DNA from: Azolla pinnata
Taxonomy: Eukaryota; Streptophyta; Polypodiopsida; Salviniales; Salviniaceae
DNA length: 64,000 nucleotides
Assembly: GCA_037176905.1 (NCBI GenBank)
Contig: JBBBWG010021889.1
Location: 1-64,000, forward strand
Direction of reading: 5' to 3'
Shown here: piece after piece, positions 12,683 to 22,600 of the stretch
Numbering within the stretch: position 1 is the stretch's first letter
How the letters are laid out: the number at the start of each line of letters is the position of its first letter
Notes under the pieces: model-generated
What the model was told of the DNA's origin: nothing
The model's database searches: none
The model's input: the letters and a program-made list of their open reading frames with translations, nothing else
Position numbers and translations under genes: made by a program

Positions 12683-13157
12683 CTAGGATGACAGTTTGGA
12701 ACGTACCCACAACATCTGATCGTCAAAGTCTAGGCTTTGTGTTGTTGAAACTATCCCTCGTTGGTCCCAGATTTGCAGCATAGGTCGCGTGTACAAGCGA
12801 AGGCCAAATGAGAGAGAAAGAGAATCGCACAAGGGGTGGAGGACCGATCGACAGCGGTTTATAAAACGCGTTCGACTTGCTGAATCCACACACGCAGGAA
12901 CAGCAGATTTCGCATCGCTCGAGCAGACAGATCCGAAAGAAAGGTCCAGAACGCAGTCGAACTCAGGCGAGACAATCGCGGATTCCTCGGAGTCGGATGG
13001 TTCCGAAATTACGCTCACCGATTCCTCAGCATCGCCTGATTCCTCGGAGTCGGACGCCTGCAGCCGCAATCTGCTAAGGTTTAGGGTTAATGTATCTATA
13101 TATGCATGCATGCATGATCGAGTCGCATGCCCAAGGAATAATAATCATAATGATTAA
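12683..13157. other. Region open on both strands with Ser/Asp/Glu-rich translations
   Basis: A plus-strand frame (12789-13157, 122 aa) gives ADSSESDGSEITLTDSSASP. A minus-strand frame (13111-12683, 142 aa) gives ASDSEESGDAEESVSVIS. Both arise from repeats of GATTCCTCGGAGTCGGA near 12979 and 13038, which stay open in either direction. No domain is recognisable, and I would not call a gene without transcript evidence. Confidence 0.2.
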
Positions 13158-13428
13158 GCTTAGGTTACATGTTTAGTGGAGCTTAATGATGCTTTTTTTT
13201 CTGGACTTAACTGTGGGTTTGGGATTAGAGGGGCGGGCCATATCTGCAAATAATTAAAACGACAGGATCAAACGCCGGGGATTCTGATTAACGGCTAGAA
13301 AAAAAATGAGGAAAAATAAATGAATGAATAAATAGATAAATAAGAATAAATAATATAAAAAAAAACAAAACCGTTGAAAACCCAACGGCTACTTTTCAAA
13401 AAAAACAACTCAGTCTCTGTTCTGTTTT

Positions 13429-13607
13429 ATGAAGAAGAAGAAGAAGAAGAAGAAGAAGAAGAAGAAGAAGACGAAGACGAAGAAGAAGAAGAAGAAGAAG
13501 AAGAAGAAGACGTTCTCTGCTTCCCTCGCCATCGCCATCGCCATCGCCATCGCCGTCGCCATTCTTCTTCTTCTTCTTCTTCTTCTTCTTCTTCTTCTTC
13601 TTCTTCT
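13429..13607. repeat. (GAA)n - (CATCGC)n - (TTC)n compound repeat before the TPR gene
   Basis: GAA units fill about 13429-13511, CATCGC hexamers about 13527-13562, and TTC units about 13562-13607. The GAA and TTC arms are complementary, so a transcript could fold into a long hairpin with the hexamer array in the loop. The block ends about 155 bp before the predicted start codon and probably lies in the promoter or 5' UTR. Confidence 0.93.
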
Positions 13608-13762
13608 GCATTTTCCTTCTCCCCTGCAATCGCAGCTTCTCGCCATCGCCATATCCCGCAGAGGAAGGGGCGCCCCCTTCCTCTTTGCTGTTCGTTTCCC
13701 TGCTCAGCTTGACCTTCTTCTGTCAAGCCGCCATCGCCAATCTATCGCCCATCGCCATCGCC

Positions 13763-16700
13763 ATGTGGAAGGAGCAGCAGAATCAGCCCGTCCATGGCCC
13801 CTTCCCGCAAGCTCTGCACAGCGGCGGCAGCTGCAGCAATGGCGCTCAGACTCGGCTCACCAAATCCGCCCCCTGCTCGCCGTTGAAGCCCTTGCTCGCC
13901 AAGCGCTCGACTCCTCCCGCTCGCTCTGATTCCTTCCATGTAATCCACAAGGTCCCCGTCGGAGACACGCCCTACGTCAAAGCCAAGCATGTTCAGGTAA
14001 ACGCAGCAGAGCTCGCTCTGATCTGATCTGATCTGATCTATCTAGGGTTTCCGCCATGGCCAGTGGGGATTAGGGTTTCCGTTGCCTGCAGCTCGTGGAC
14101 AAGGACCCGAACAGGGCCATCGCGCTGTTCTGGGCCGCCATCAACGCCGGCGACCGCGTCGACAGCGCGCTCAAGGACATGGCGATCGTGATGAAGCAGC
14201 AGAATCGCCCCGAAGAGGCCATCGAGGCGATCAAGTCGCTCCGCTTCCGATGCTCCGACCACGCGCAGGAGAGCCTCGACAACGTGCTCCTCGATCTGTA
14301 CAAGGTATAACGGCGCTTGGCTTGAACGAAGCATGTTCTCTAGGGTTTTGGTTAGGGTTTTGGTTAGGGTTTTTAGTCGGGTCCCCCGTCTCTGTGGAAG
14401 CTTCGGATCGAAGCTTTAATGGCGGAGGTCGGTGCTGTAGCTATGGAAGCTCCAGCATGAGCTGCGTTCTTCTCTCTGGAAAGCCCTAAAACCCCGATGC
14501 CCGAAACCCTAAAAGCTCGATTTTGCCATGGCCAGAGGTGCGGAAGGCTCGACGATCAGATCGCGCTGCTGAAGCACAAGCTCCATCTCATACATCAAGG
14601 CCTGGCCTTCAATGGGCGGAGGACGAAGACGGCTCGGTCGCAGGGGAAGAAGTTCCAGGTCTCCATCGAGCAAGAAGCGACGAGGCTGCTGGTAAGGCGG
14701 GGGGGGGATTGAATCCAGATTCCGTTCTCTTTCGCCATAGCTGCAGAGCAGAAAGCTTTCCAGCGCCATAGCCATGGAATTGATCATCTTCATCTTCATC
14801 TTCATCTTCTTGGTCTTCTTCTTTGTGGAAATCTGCAGGGAAATCTCGGGTGGGCATACATGCAGCAATCGAACTTCGTCGCAGCAGAAGCTGTGTACAG
14901 GTGAATCGCCATAGCCGCCTTCTTCTTCTTCTTCTTCTGCTTCTGCTTCTGCTCTTCCTCCTCCTTTGTAGCTCCATCGCCATTGGGATTGCAGGAAGAG
15001 CTCGTCCTAAAACCCTAGAAACGAACCCTGCAGGAAAGCGCTCTCCATCGAACCTGACAACAACAAGGTCTGCAACCTGGGGATCTGCCTCATGAAGCAA
15101 GGCAGGTTGCAGGAAGCCAAGGCCATGCTCAAGAGCGTGAAGCCTGCCTGCGGCGACTCGCCGTGGGGCTCTGATTCGCACCTCAAGTCCTTCGATCGAG
15201 CTCAGCAGATGCTGCAGGAGATGGAGGCTTCAGGGGGCGGAGCTGCTTCGGAGCTTCAGGGCGTGGCTATGGCGAGCTCCGCGGAGGAGGAAGCTCCGTC
15301 CTTCCCTGCGTTTCCGTCCTCCTCCTCCTCCTCCTCCTCCTCCTCCTCCGCTGCTGCTGCTGCTGCAGCTTCCGCCATGGCGTGGCGATGGAGCTGCAGT
15401 GCGCAGAACGATTCGGCGTCGTCTGATCTCTCAGGAGCTCTGTTCGCGACCTCGGGCTTTGGGCCTTCTTCGTCTTCCTCGTCATCGACATCAGGCGGCG
15501 GAGCAGGAGCTATGGTTTCTTCTTCGTCCGGTTCTGCGCCGCGACCTCCCCTCCCTCCCTCCCTCCCTCCTCAAGGCGAAGCTATGGCGATCGCGCAGAA
15601 GCAGAGCAATCACGGCCTGGTGCCGCCGCTGCAGAAGAAGGCGCCGCAGGCGCTGCAAGACGAAGCTCTGGTGGCTATGGCGTTTCTGCAGCAGAATCAG
15701 AATCAGAATCAGAATCGGAATCGGAATCAGAATCAGAATCAGGGCCTCGCCCTAGCTTCTGTGCGTCGTACCAATGGGAGCAGCAGCACGTGGGAGGAGG
15801 AGGACGCGGAGCAGGGATTCGGAGACGAGAATACGGATCACCATCGCCATCGCCTCCTGCTCAACCCTAACCCTAACCCTAACCCTAACCCGAGCCAGCC
15901 TCTCCATCTCCAGCCTCATCAATCCATGCACTGGCACGCAGAAGCTCTGCGTGCGAAGCTGGAGAAGGTCGCCATCGCCAAGAACACAGCGGACCTCAGC
16001 AGAAAGCTTGGGCCCAGTGGATATGGAATTCTCCAGCAGCAGCAGCAGCAGCAGCAGCAGCGAAGCAGCTCGGCTATGGCGTCTTCTGCGAATTCTGCCG
16101 TGAATTGGGGCACGACTCAGCAGACATTGCTGGGCGAGAGCAATGGAAGCTCGCTCAACAGCGCGGCCCTTCCTTTCGTCGTCGTCTCCTCCGCTGCTCC
16201 TTCTTCGTCTTCGTCTTCTTCCTCGTCTTCTTCTGCGTCGTTGTCTTGCCCTAACACCGCCTGCAGATTCTCTGCAACGGAGAATCATCACGACTTCAGG
16301 ATCAAGAACAGAGCTCCTGCTTCGTCTTCTTCCCCTTCTTCTTCATCATCATCATCATCATCGTCCTCAGCCCCGCATCTGAGGTCTCCATCGCTGCTGA
16401 GCAACCTCGTGCTCCCTGAGCGGGGCGTCACGCCGGAGCAAGGGAAGAAGAGCTGCTGCAAATCTCTGAGCTTCTTCTCCATGGACAAGCCGCAGCAGCA
16501 GCAGCAGGAGAGCCATGGCTATGGCGGGGACGATGCTTGGTCGAGCTTAGGGTTCATACAGGCGGATTCGAGCAGCCCGCTGTGCACCATAGCCACGGTC
16601 CTCCGCAAGAGGTCCTCCGCCGCCATGTCTGGCGTATCTCCCCTGCAAGCATCGTCTGCCGGAGCAGATGAGGAGCAGCAGAGAAGCAGCTATGGAGATG

Positions 16701-16828
16701 ATGATGCAGAAGAAGCAGAAGACGAAGAAGAAGAGGGAGAAGATGAAGAGAAAGCGGAAGCGGAGGAAGACGATGATGACTTCCAGCGGCGGCTGCAGGT
16801 CTTCGTGGAGATGACGCTCCCAGTCTGA
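13763..16828 (+). CDS. TPR protein of the MS5/POLLENLESS3/SDI family with long low-complexity tail
   Basis: In flowering plants this family includes MS5/POLLENLESS3 and TDM1 (exit from meiosis) and SDI1-type proteins (sulfur-deficiency response). Exons: 13763-13996, 14092-14304, 14536-14691, 14839-14900 and 15034-16828, with GT/AG sites and consistent phase, giving 819 residues. Diagnostic sequence runs HVIHKVPVGDTPYVKAKHVQ, LVDKDPNRAIALFWAAINAG, DRVDSALKDMAIVMKQQNRP, EEAIEAIKSLRFRCSDHAQE, RCGRLDDQIALLKHKL, GNLGWAYMQQSNFVAAEAVY and KALSIEPDNNKVCNLGICLM, which are the TPR units (about residues 79-270). From about residue 300 the protein is low complexity: Ser and Ala runs, Gln runs, a QN-repeat, an NP-repeat encoded by telomere-like AACCCT units, and an acidic end. 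Family members are commonly around half this length, so the tail is unusually expanded. The ATG at 13763 is the first in-frame ATG. The exact subfamily cannot be settled by eye. Confidence 0.88.
15863..15891. repeat. Telomere-like (AACCCT)n inside a coding exon
   Basis: Nearly five AACCCT hexamers sit in frame in the last exon of the TPR gene and encode an alternating Asn-Pro repeat. The unit is the six-base TTAGGG type on the other strand, not the seven-base TTTAGGG usual for plant telomeres. Confidence 0.95.
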
Positions 16829-17423
16829 ATGAAGCCTTAAGCTTCACCATAGCCATAGCCATAGCCGTCGCAGCTCTACCGATTAGGGTTTGCAGAGATC
16901 GCAGCTATGGAAAAACCAAACCATGTCCCCTCCCCCCCCCCCCTCGGATTAGGGTTTTCCTTCCCACAGCTTGCCTGATTGATCAGATCAAATCAATACA
17001 GAACCAACCAACCAACCAACCAAACCCCTCCTTTCTGCAGCTTGAAAGGAGGAGGAAAGCATTGTTAGGGTTAGGGTTTGGGGCGAGGAAAGAACTGGAA
17101 ATGTAGTCTTCTTTTCTGCGTCTTTCTCGCCGCTCGTCTGATTCGATGTCTGTGTGTGTGTGTGTCTCTTTGAAGGGGAAGGATTCCGCCATGGGAATCC
17201 CTGCTGCACACACTCGCCTTGTTCCTGGGGGAATCTAGGGTTTTTCTCCTTCTTCTCTGTTTAGGGTTTTTTCCTTCTTCTGCTTCTTCCTGTGGGTAGG
17301 CAGCCGCCATAAGAGCAAGCTCGCCATGGCTGGCTTACCAACAAGCGAGGAACCGACACAGTTCTGCTTTTCCTCCTCCATATCCCCCCCCCACCATAGC
17401 TGCTGACCTAACACCATAGCTGC
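16829..17423. other. 3' flank of TPR gene
   Basis: The probable 3' UTR starts with repeated CCATAGC units (16847-16867) and contains a C-run near 16928, short TTAGGG-like repeats near 17067-17082, a (GT)n near 17153 and two copies of ACCATAGCTGCTGA near 17390-17425. Frames seen here on either strand have no recognisable similarity. Confidence 0.5.
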
Positions 17424-18080
17424 TGATGAATCAATCTCATGTTAATTGATGAATCAATCTGATGATGTTAATCTGATGAATCGATCTGATGATGTTAATC
17501 TGATGAATCAATCTGATGATGTTAATCTGATGAATCAATCTGATGATGTTAATCTGATGAATCTATCTGATAATGTTAATCTGATGAATCTATCTGATGA
17601 ATCAATCTGATGAATCAATCTGATGAATCAATCTGATGATGTTAATCTGATGAATCAATCTGATGTTAATCTGATGAATCGATCTGATGAATCAATCTGA
17701 TGTTAACCTGATGATGTTAATCTCATGAATCAATCTGATGTTAACCTGATGATGTTAATCTGATGAATCTATCTGATGAATCTATCTGATGTTAACCTGA
17801 TGATGTTAATCTGATGAATCAATCTGATGTTAATCTGATGAATCAATCTGATGTTAATCTGATGAATCAATCTGATGNNNNNNNNNNNNNNNNNNNNNNN
17901 NNNNNNNNNNNNNNNNNNNNNNNNNNNNNNNNNNNNNNNNNNNNNNNNNNNNNNNNNNNNNNNNNNNNNNNNNNNNNTGATGTTAATCTGATGAATCAAT
18001 CTGATGTTAATCTGATGAATCAATCTGATGTTAACCTGATGATGTTAATCTGATGAATCAATCTGATGAATCACACTGAT
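17424..18080. repeat. Minisatellite of GATGAATCAATCT / GATGTTAATCT modules
   Basis: The whole stretch is built from modules GATGAATC(A/T/G)ATCT, GATGTTAATCT and GATGATGTTAATCT in varying order, most often as a 24-bp unit. The array is interrupted by the assembly gap, and identical sequence stands on both sides of it, so true length is unknown. It stays open on both strands, but the translated repeats (NLMNQSDV and its reverse) have no sign of being protein. Confidence 0.95.
17878..17977. other. Assembly gap (100 N)
   Basis: Exactly 100 undetermined bases lie inside the 24-bp minisatellite. A round number of this kind is normally a placeholder, so the real array may be shorter or much longer. 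Confidence 0.99.
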
Positions 18081-19654
18081 GAAACCCCCTGTTTTTGTTT
18101 CCTTGTTCCTTCTTGTTCCATTTCCTCAGCTCTCTATAACACTCCACTCCATTCATGGATGATGGATTGTGATTATCCTCAGATTTTATTCTATTGAGTT
18201 GTAGTTGTAATAGGGTTAGATCACATTGGCTTCATTTAGCAAAATATGTTAGATCACATTGGCCAAGTTCATCCTCTACTCGAAACGATGCCTCACTCGT
18301 CGTCGTCGTCGTTGGCATTCTACCATATCATAGGTTCGTATTATTTATGGCCAATCCAGTAATGGATCGATCGAGAATGATCCGTCATCGTAGTCAGAAT
18401 TGGATTGTTCCCGATTCGATTGTCGACATGATGATCATGAACCCCTTAAAAACCTATCGTCATTGATGTTTAATTATCATTGTATGTAATAGAGACACGC
18501 ACACAATGAGAGAGAGAGAGAGAGACTGTGTGTGTGGGTGTCTCAACATATTTGTACGATAAAAGGAAAGCTGATTTGGTCGCTTTCGCTATTATGTTAT
18601 GGGAGAACTTTGTCCTCGTGATTAGTTATAAAACTTAGATTTATGTCATTTTGTATTGCAGCACCTCATATGGTTGAATGATCACATTGCTTGGCCACAT
18701 TGCTAGTAGTTCCAATAACATTTACGAAAAAGAAGAAGAAGGAGATTAGAACAACACCCATCCAAACAGCTGTGTAAGTCGGGGGCACTCGTCCAACATC
18801 CGAACTAAACAATCAAGTGTTGGGGATATGCTGTCTAACTAACCATGAGAACAAGAGTGATGAGAACACATGTGGATTGATTTTATTCCTCTCTCTCTCT
18901 CCCTCTCTATGATCTGGATCATACTAATCTCCGCTTGTTTATTCATTTCCAACTGCAACTCTGGGGGCACTCAATCAACTTGTTTTTAATTAGCACAAAC
19001 CCTAATTTGAGCTCAGCCTCAATTTCTCATAATCGTCCGAAGAGGGCCGATTTTCCGGGAGGTTAGTAGTAGTAGTTAGTAGTAACAATTATGGGCTTAA
19101 CTTTAGGCAACCAATTGACAAGGTTTGATTTGAATGGCCTAAGGGTAAGATAAAGTGAGAAACAGGTTATCGCCGAACGAGGACAAACCCATCGAACAGG
19201 TGTGAAAATAGCAGGTCACCAAGGCCTTAATCAATCCAATTGTAAGGCCTTAATCAATCCTATTAGTATCTCTAATCTTTTCTCTAACAACATTGCTTCA
19301 TGATTAGGCTAATGGGCACACCAAATTGTTTTGTATTTGTTTTTGTTTTGCATTGGTTGGGAAGAAGAAGAAGAAAGAAGAAGAAGAAAGAACAAGAAAG
19401 AAGAAGAAAGAAGAAGAAGGAAGAAGAAGAAGAAGAAAGAAGAAGCAGAAACCATGGATTCCACACGTGGGCCCCTTTCCCCTCCTCCCTTCCCAAAAGC
19501 CTTCCGGCAGCAGAGCTTCAGCAGCAGCAGAGCGGGAAGAAAAACCTTTTTTTTTTCTCTCCCCATCTCTCTCTCTCTCCTTCTCTGGTCGCTTCCTCCT
19601 CAAACGCCGTGGATCCACCTTCCGTCCGGACCCAGATTCTCATGCTCCTTCCCA
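18081..19654. other. Intergenic region and promoter of the SAM/PH gene
   Basis: No gene is recognised. There is an (AG)n tract near 18509-18526, a CT-rich stretch near 18892-18908, and an AAG-rich purine tract at 19362-19446. The purine tract ends about 210 bp upstream of the predicted start codon. A CT-rich 5'-UTR-like stretch at 19555-19600 follows. Confidence 0.5.
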
Positions 19655-22600
19655 ATGGCCTTCCTCTTCTCCAAATCGCCTCCTGCCATACAGGTAATCG
19701 AAGAAGAAATCAACTAGGAATTGGGCCCTCTGATCCGATGCCCATGCCTTCTTCCCCGCTCCCACCCCCCTTTGTAGTTAGATATTCGCCTTGATATCTC
19801 TTGCTCACCCATTGTTTAGGTCTTTTGGTTCGCCCAATTGATCAGAGATTGGAATTGCTCGTGGGTTTCCTTCTCGCATGGAAATTCCAGCTATGCTCAG
19901 ACCGTTCATGTCAAACGTTCGCCTGTTTTTATGCTAAGATGAACCAGCAAAAAGAAATCCCTTTTTTTTGCACTTCTAATCTCTGTTGCGGTGTTCATCT
20001 AGAAATAACTCAGAAATTGGGCTTTCATAAATTTTCAACCCTAATCTTCCTTCTGTTTCCATCTGGTGTCCCTTTCACAGATGCATAACCCTTTGCATTT
20101 TGACCACACCCAGACAGGTCAACAGACAGAGATGAGTCACCTAAAGGTCCCTGAAGAGCCTCTCCATGGAACCTTCTCAGAAGAATCAGATTTCTGCAAT
20201 GAGAAAGAAGACCCCGTGCACTCCTGGTCTGTGGATGATGTTGTGTCATGGGTTCAGGAGAATGTTCCGATTCAAAGTGAACGATTGGAAGGTATCACTC
20301 CCTCTCATAGTGACGCGTTCCATTGTTATCTTACTTCTACTATTTTCTCATTGTTATGTGTGTAAAGTGTAAGGATATGTTTCATTTACAGAATTTACTG
20401 CGTGACGCTAATCTTTTGAATGCAGTTTTAATGGTGCATCCCAATGTGTTTGCAATAGATCTATTTCTAAAGCTGTGCTCTGCTAATTTGTGTTTGTGAT
20501 GCATTTAATGATGTAATTGTGAGGTCAAATTACAATGTTGGATGCATCTATCCTGTAGTTGTATTGGTCAAGTTCAAGCAAAGGTCTGGTATGAACATAG
20601 TTGTCAAACACTTTAGAAATGGATGTCCCAACAATTTGGCACGTTGGCGAGCCTTACCATTCTGTAGTCTAATGATTGAACAGGGGGTCTTAGAGTCAAT
20701 TCAAAGAAACTAGAGATAATTGTGCCGAGAATGGAACAAAGAACATTACAACTCAGAGGGGCAAAAAAAATCTATGGCCTATGCACTAGTTTCAAGGATA
20801 TTCAAAGATCCCACTTGTGCTAGATGAGCAAAGGTTGAGCTGTACCGAGTGAGGGTTGAATTCTGGGATTCTATCGCAATAGTTATTTTTGAATTTGTAG
20901 TTTCAAACATTTATCCCTTTATACTTCGTGCACTGGTCACTTAGAGCCTATTCTTATGAGACTTGGACGCATTGCATCCATATTCCCAGCTGGCTCTAGA
21001 CTTAGAAGACTTTATATCTGTATTAGAAGCTATGCTTCTGCTTGGAACACAGTGTCTCAAAAAGAATGGTTGGATATAAATAGGCAAAGTAGAAGCCAGT
21101 AATCCGTGGCCATATCCTAAGAAATTTTTATAATTTCTGCATTCTCTTAGGCCTATGCTCACTTATTATATATCAGGTCTTATATGTCATTTTGGAAATT
21201 GATTCACAGCTTACTTTCATGTGGACTGGTAGAAATCACAACTTTCGAACTATTGCAAGAAAAAGTTACTGCAGATCCTGTTGTTATTTTACAGAACTTC
21301 CACAGCCATTTGGGCCCATGTAAGGCTTGTGGGAGAAAAATTTGTTAGGTAACATAATATTCTATGAGACATGGCAAACGTTCTGGTTGTGTATCATAGC
21401 TGAAAGCAGAAAAAGCCTCTCAACTTTAGTTCCTCACGAACTGGCTGGAATATAGTGATGGCTGGTGTTAAAAACGGCCAAAGACAGCTTTAGACATTTG
21501 AGATGTATTCAATGTACATACGGATTTTGTGAATAGCATATGGTGTACTACAGCCTTGAATATTTGAAAAATTTCCATGGGTAATTTGCTCTTAGTGTAT
21601 AGATATCGGAGTTACATGAATATGAGACTCGGTAAATCCCAATGGGACAGTTGAGATATTATTTCAGTATATTCAGTTCCCTATGGTATTCTGTGTGATT
21701 CAATTGTTTAGAGAACTAGAATTCGGATTTTGCTCTTATTACCCAATAAATTGTAGAGGAAAATGTCCAGCAGCTTATATTTAACTAATGCTTTGACCAC
21801 AGATTGTTGCCAAGCATTTGTAAGAGAAGGAATTGATGGCTTGAGATTCCTGGCTTTGCAGAGAAATAACAATGCATGCTCAGGCATGACAGATTCAGAA
21901 TGGCTTCTTTTATATGTAAGTTTGGTGACTATTGTCCATTCTTTTATGGAATGAAATCTTCGCAGGAGTTTTTGGAAGATTGATATCTTCTATTAATTTT
22001 ATTTAGTCTTTTCATCCTTTGTGATGGTTTATGTTCGATATCATCTATCAGGGTGCCAGAGAGAGCTTGCTATCTAGAACTGGAAATAAATCCACGTCTG
22101 TCGAAAGTGATCCAACCAGTCCATCATTTTCATCTCCGAAGACACCAAAGGGTGAGAATCTAGAAGATTCCTTCCTGTCCCCACCTGTTCCTTCAAGGTA
22201 GAGTTTGTATCTCTGACCTAAAAGCCGTAACAGCATGGATATGTTTTTCTATCACAATTTCAACTTATTAGGTACAATTATGTGTTTTGTCTGTAGGTTA
22301 CATACGAGTAAATCCTTGTCACTTAGATCATCTCGCAAGTCTGGATTCTTAAAGTCATCATTGAGGTTTCTCTCTCTCTCTTCAAAGCATCAATGGTGGA
22401 GTTCAAGTGGCTCAATCAAATATGAACAAGTGAGGATATGATCTCGTCTCCACATGGAATAGCATAGCCAGTACTACAACTAACTCGCGTAAATGGTTAC
22501 TATGCAGAAAAATTCTGTGGCAACAGAGCTTTATGCGCTTCAAGAAGAAATTCTTAGTGCTGAGGAACGTGAAGCAATTCTAAAAGCAAAGTAAGTTTTA

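Larger units (their letters stand above)
9359..13428. other. Intergenic region between permease and TPR genes
   Basis: No recognised gene lies here. The stretch 9.5-11.2 kb is relatively GC-rich and carries several overlapping open frames, including the coiled-coil relic listed separately. 11.2-12.7 kb is AT-rich with nothing recognised. 12.7-13.15 kb is open on both strands with Ser/Asp/Glu-rich translations. The last part (13.2-13.4 kb) is AT-rich with A-tracts and leads into the GAA block before the TPR gene. Confidence 0.6.

Noticed and set aside
14609-16862. Arg- and Ser-rich frames on the minus strand and in alternate frames across the TPR gene
   Set aside because: These are shadows of the real reading frame caused by GC-rich low-complexity codons.
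17424-18080. CRISPR-like regular repeats
   Set aside because: Units are contiguous with no unique spacers, and the genome is eukaryotic. It is a minisatellite.
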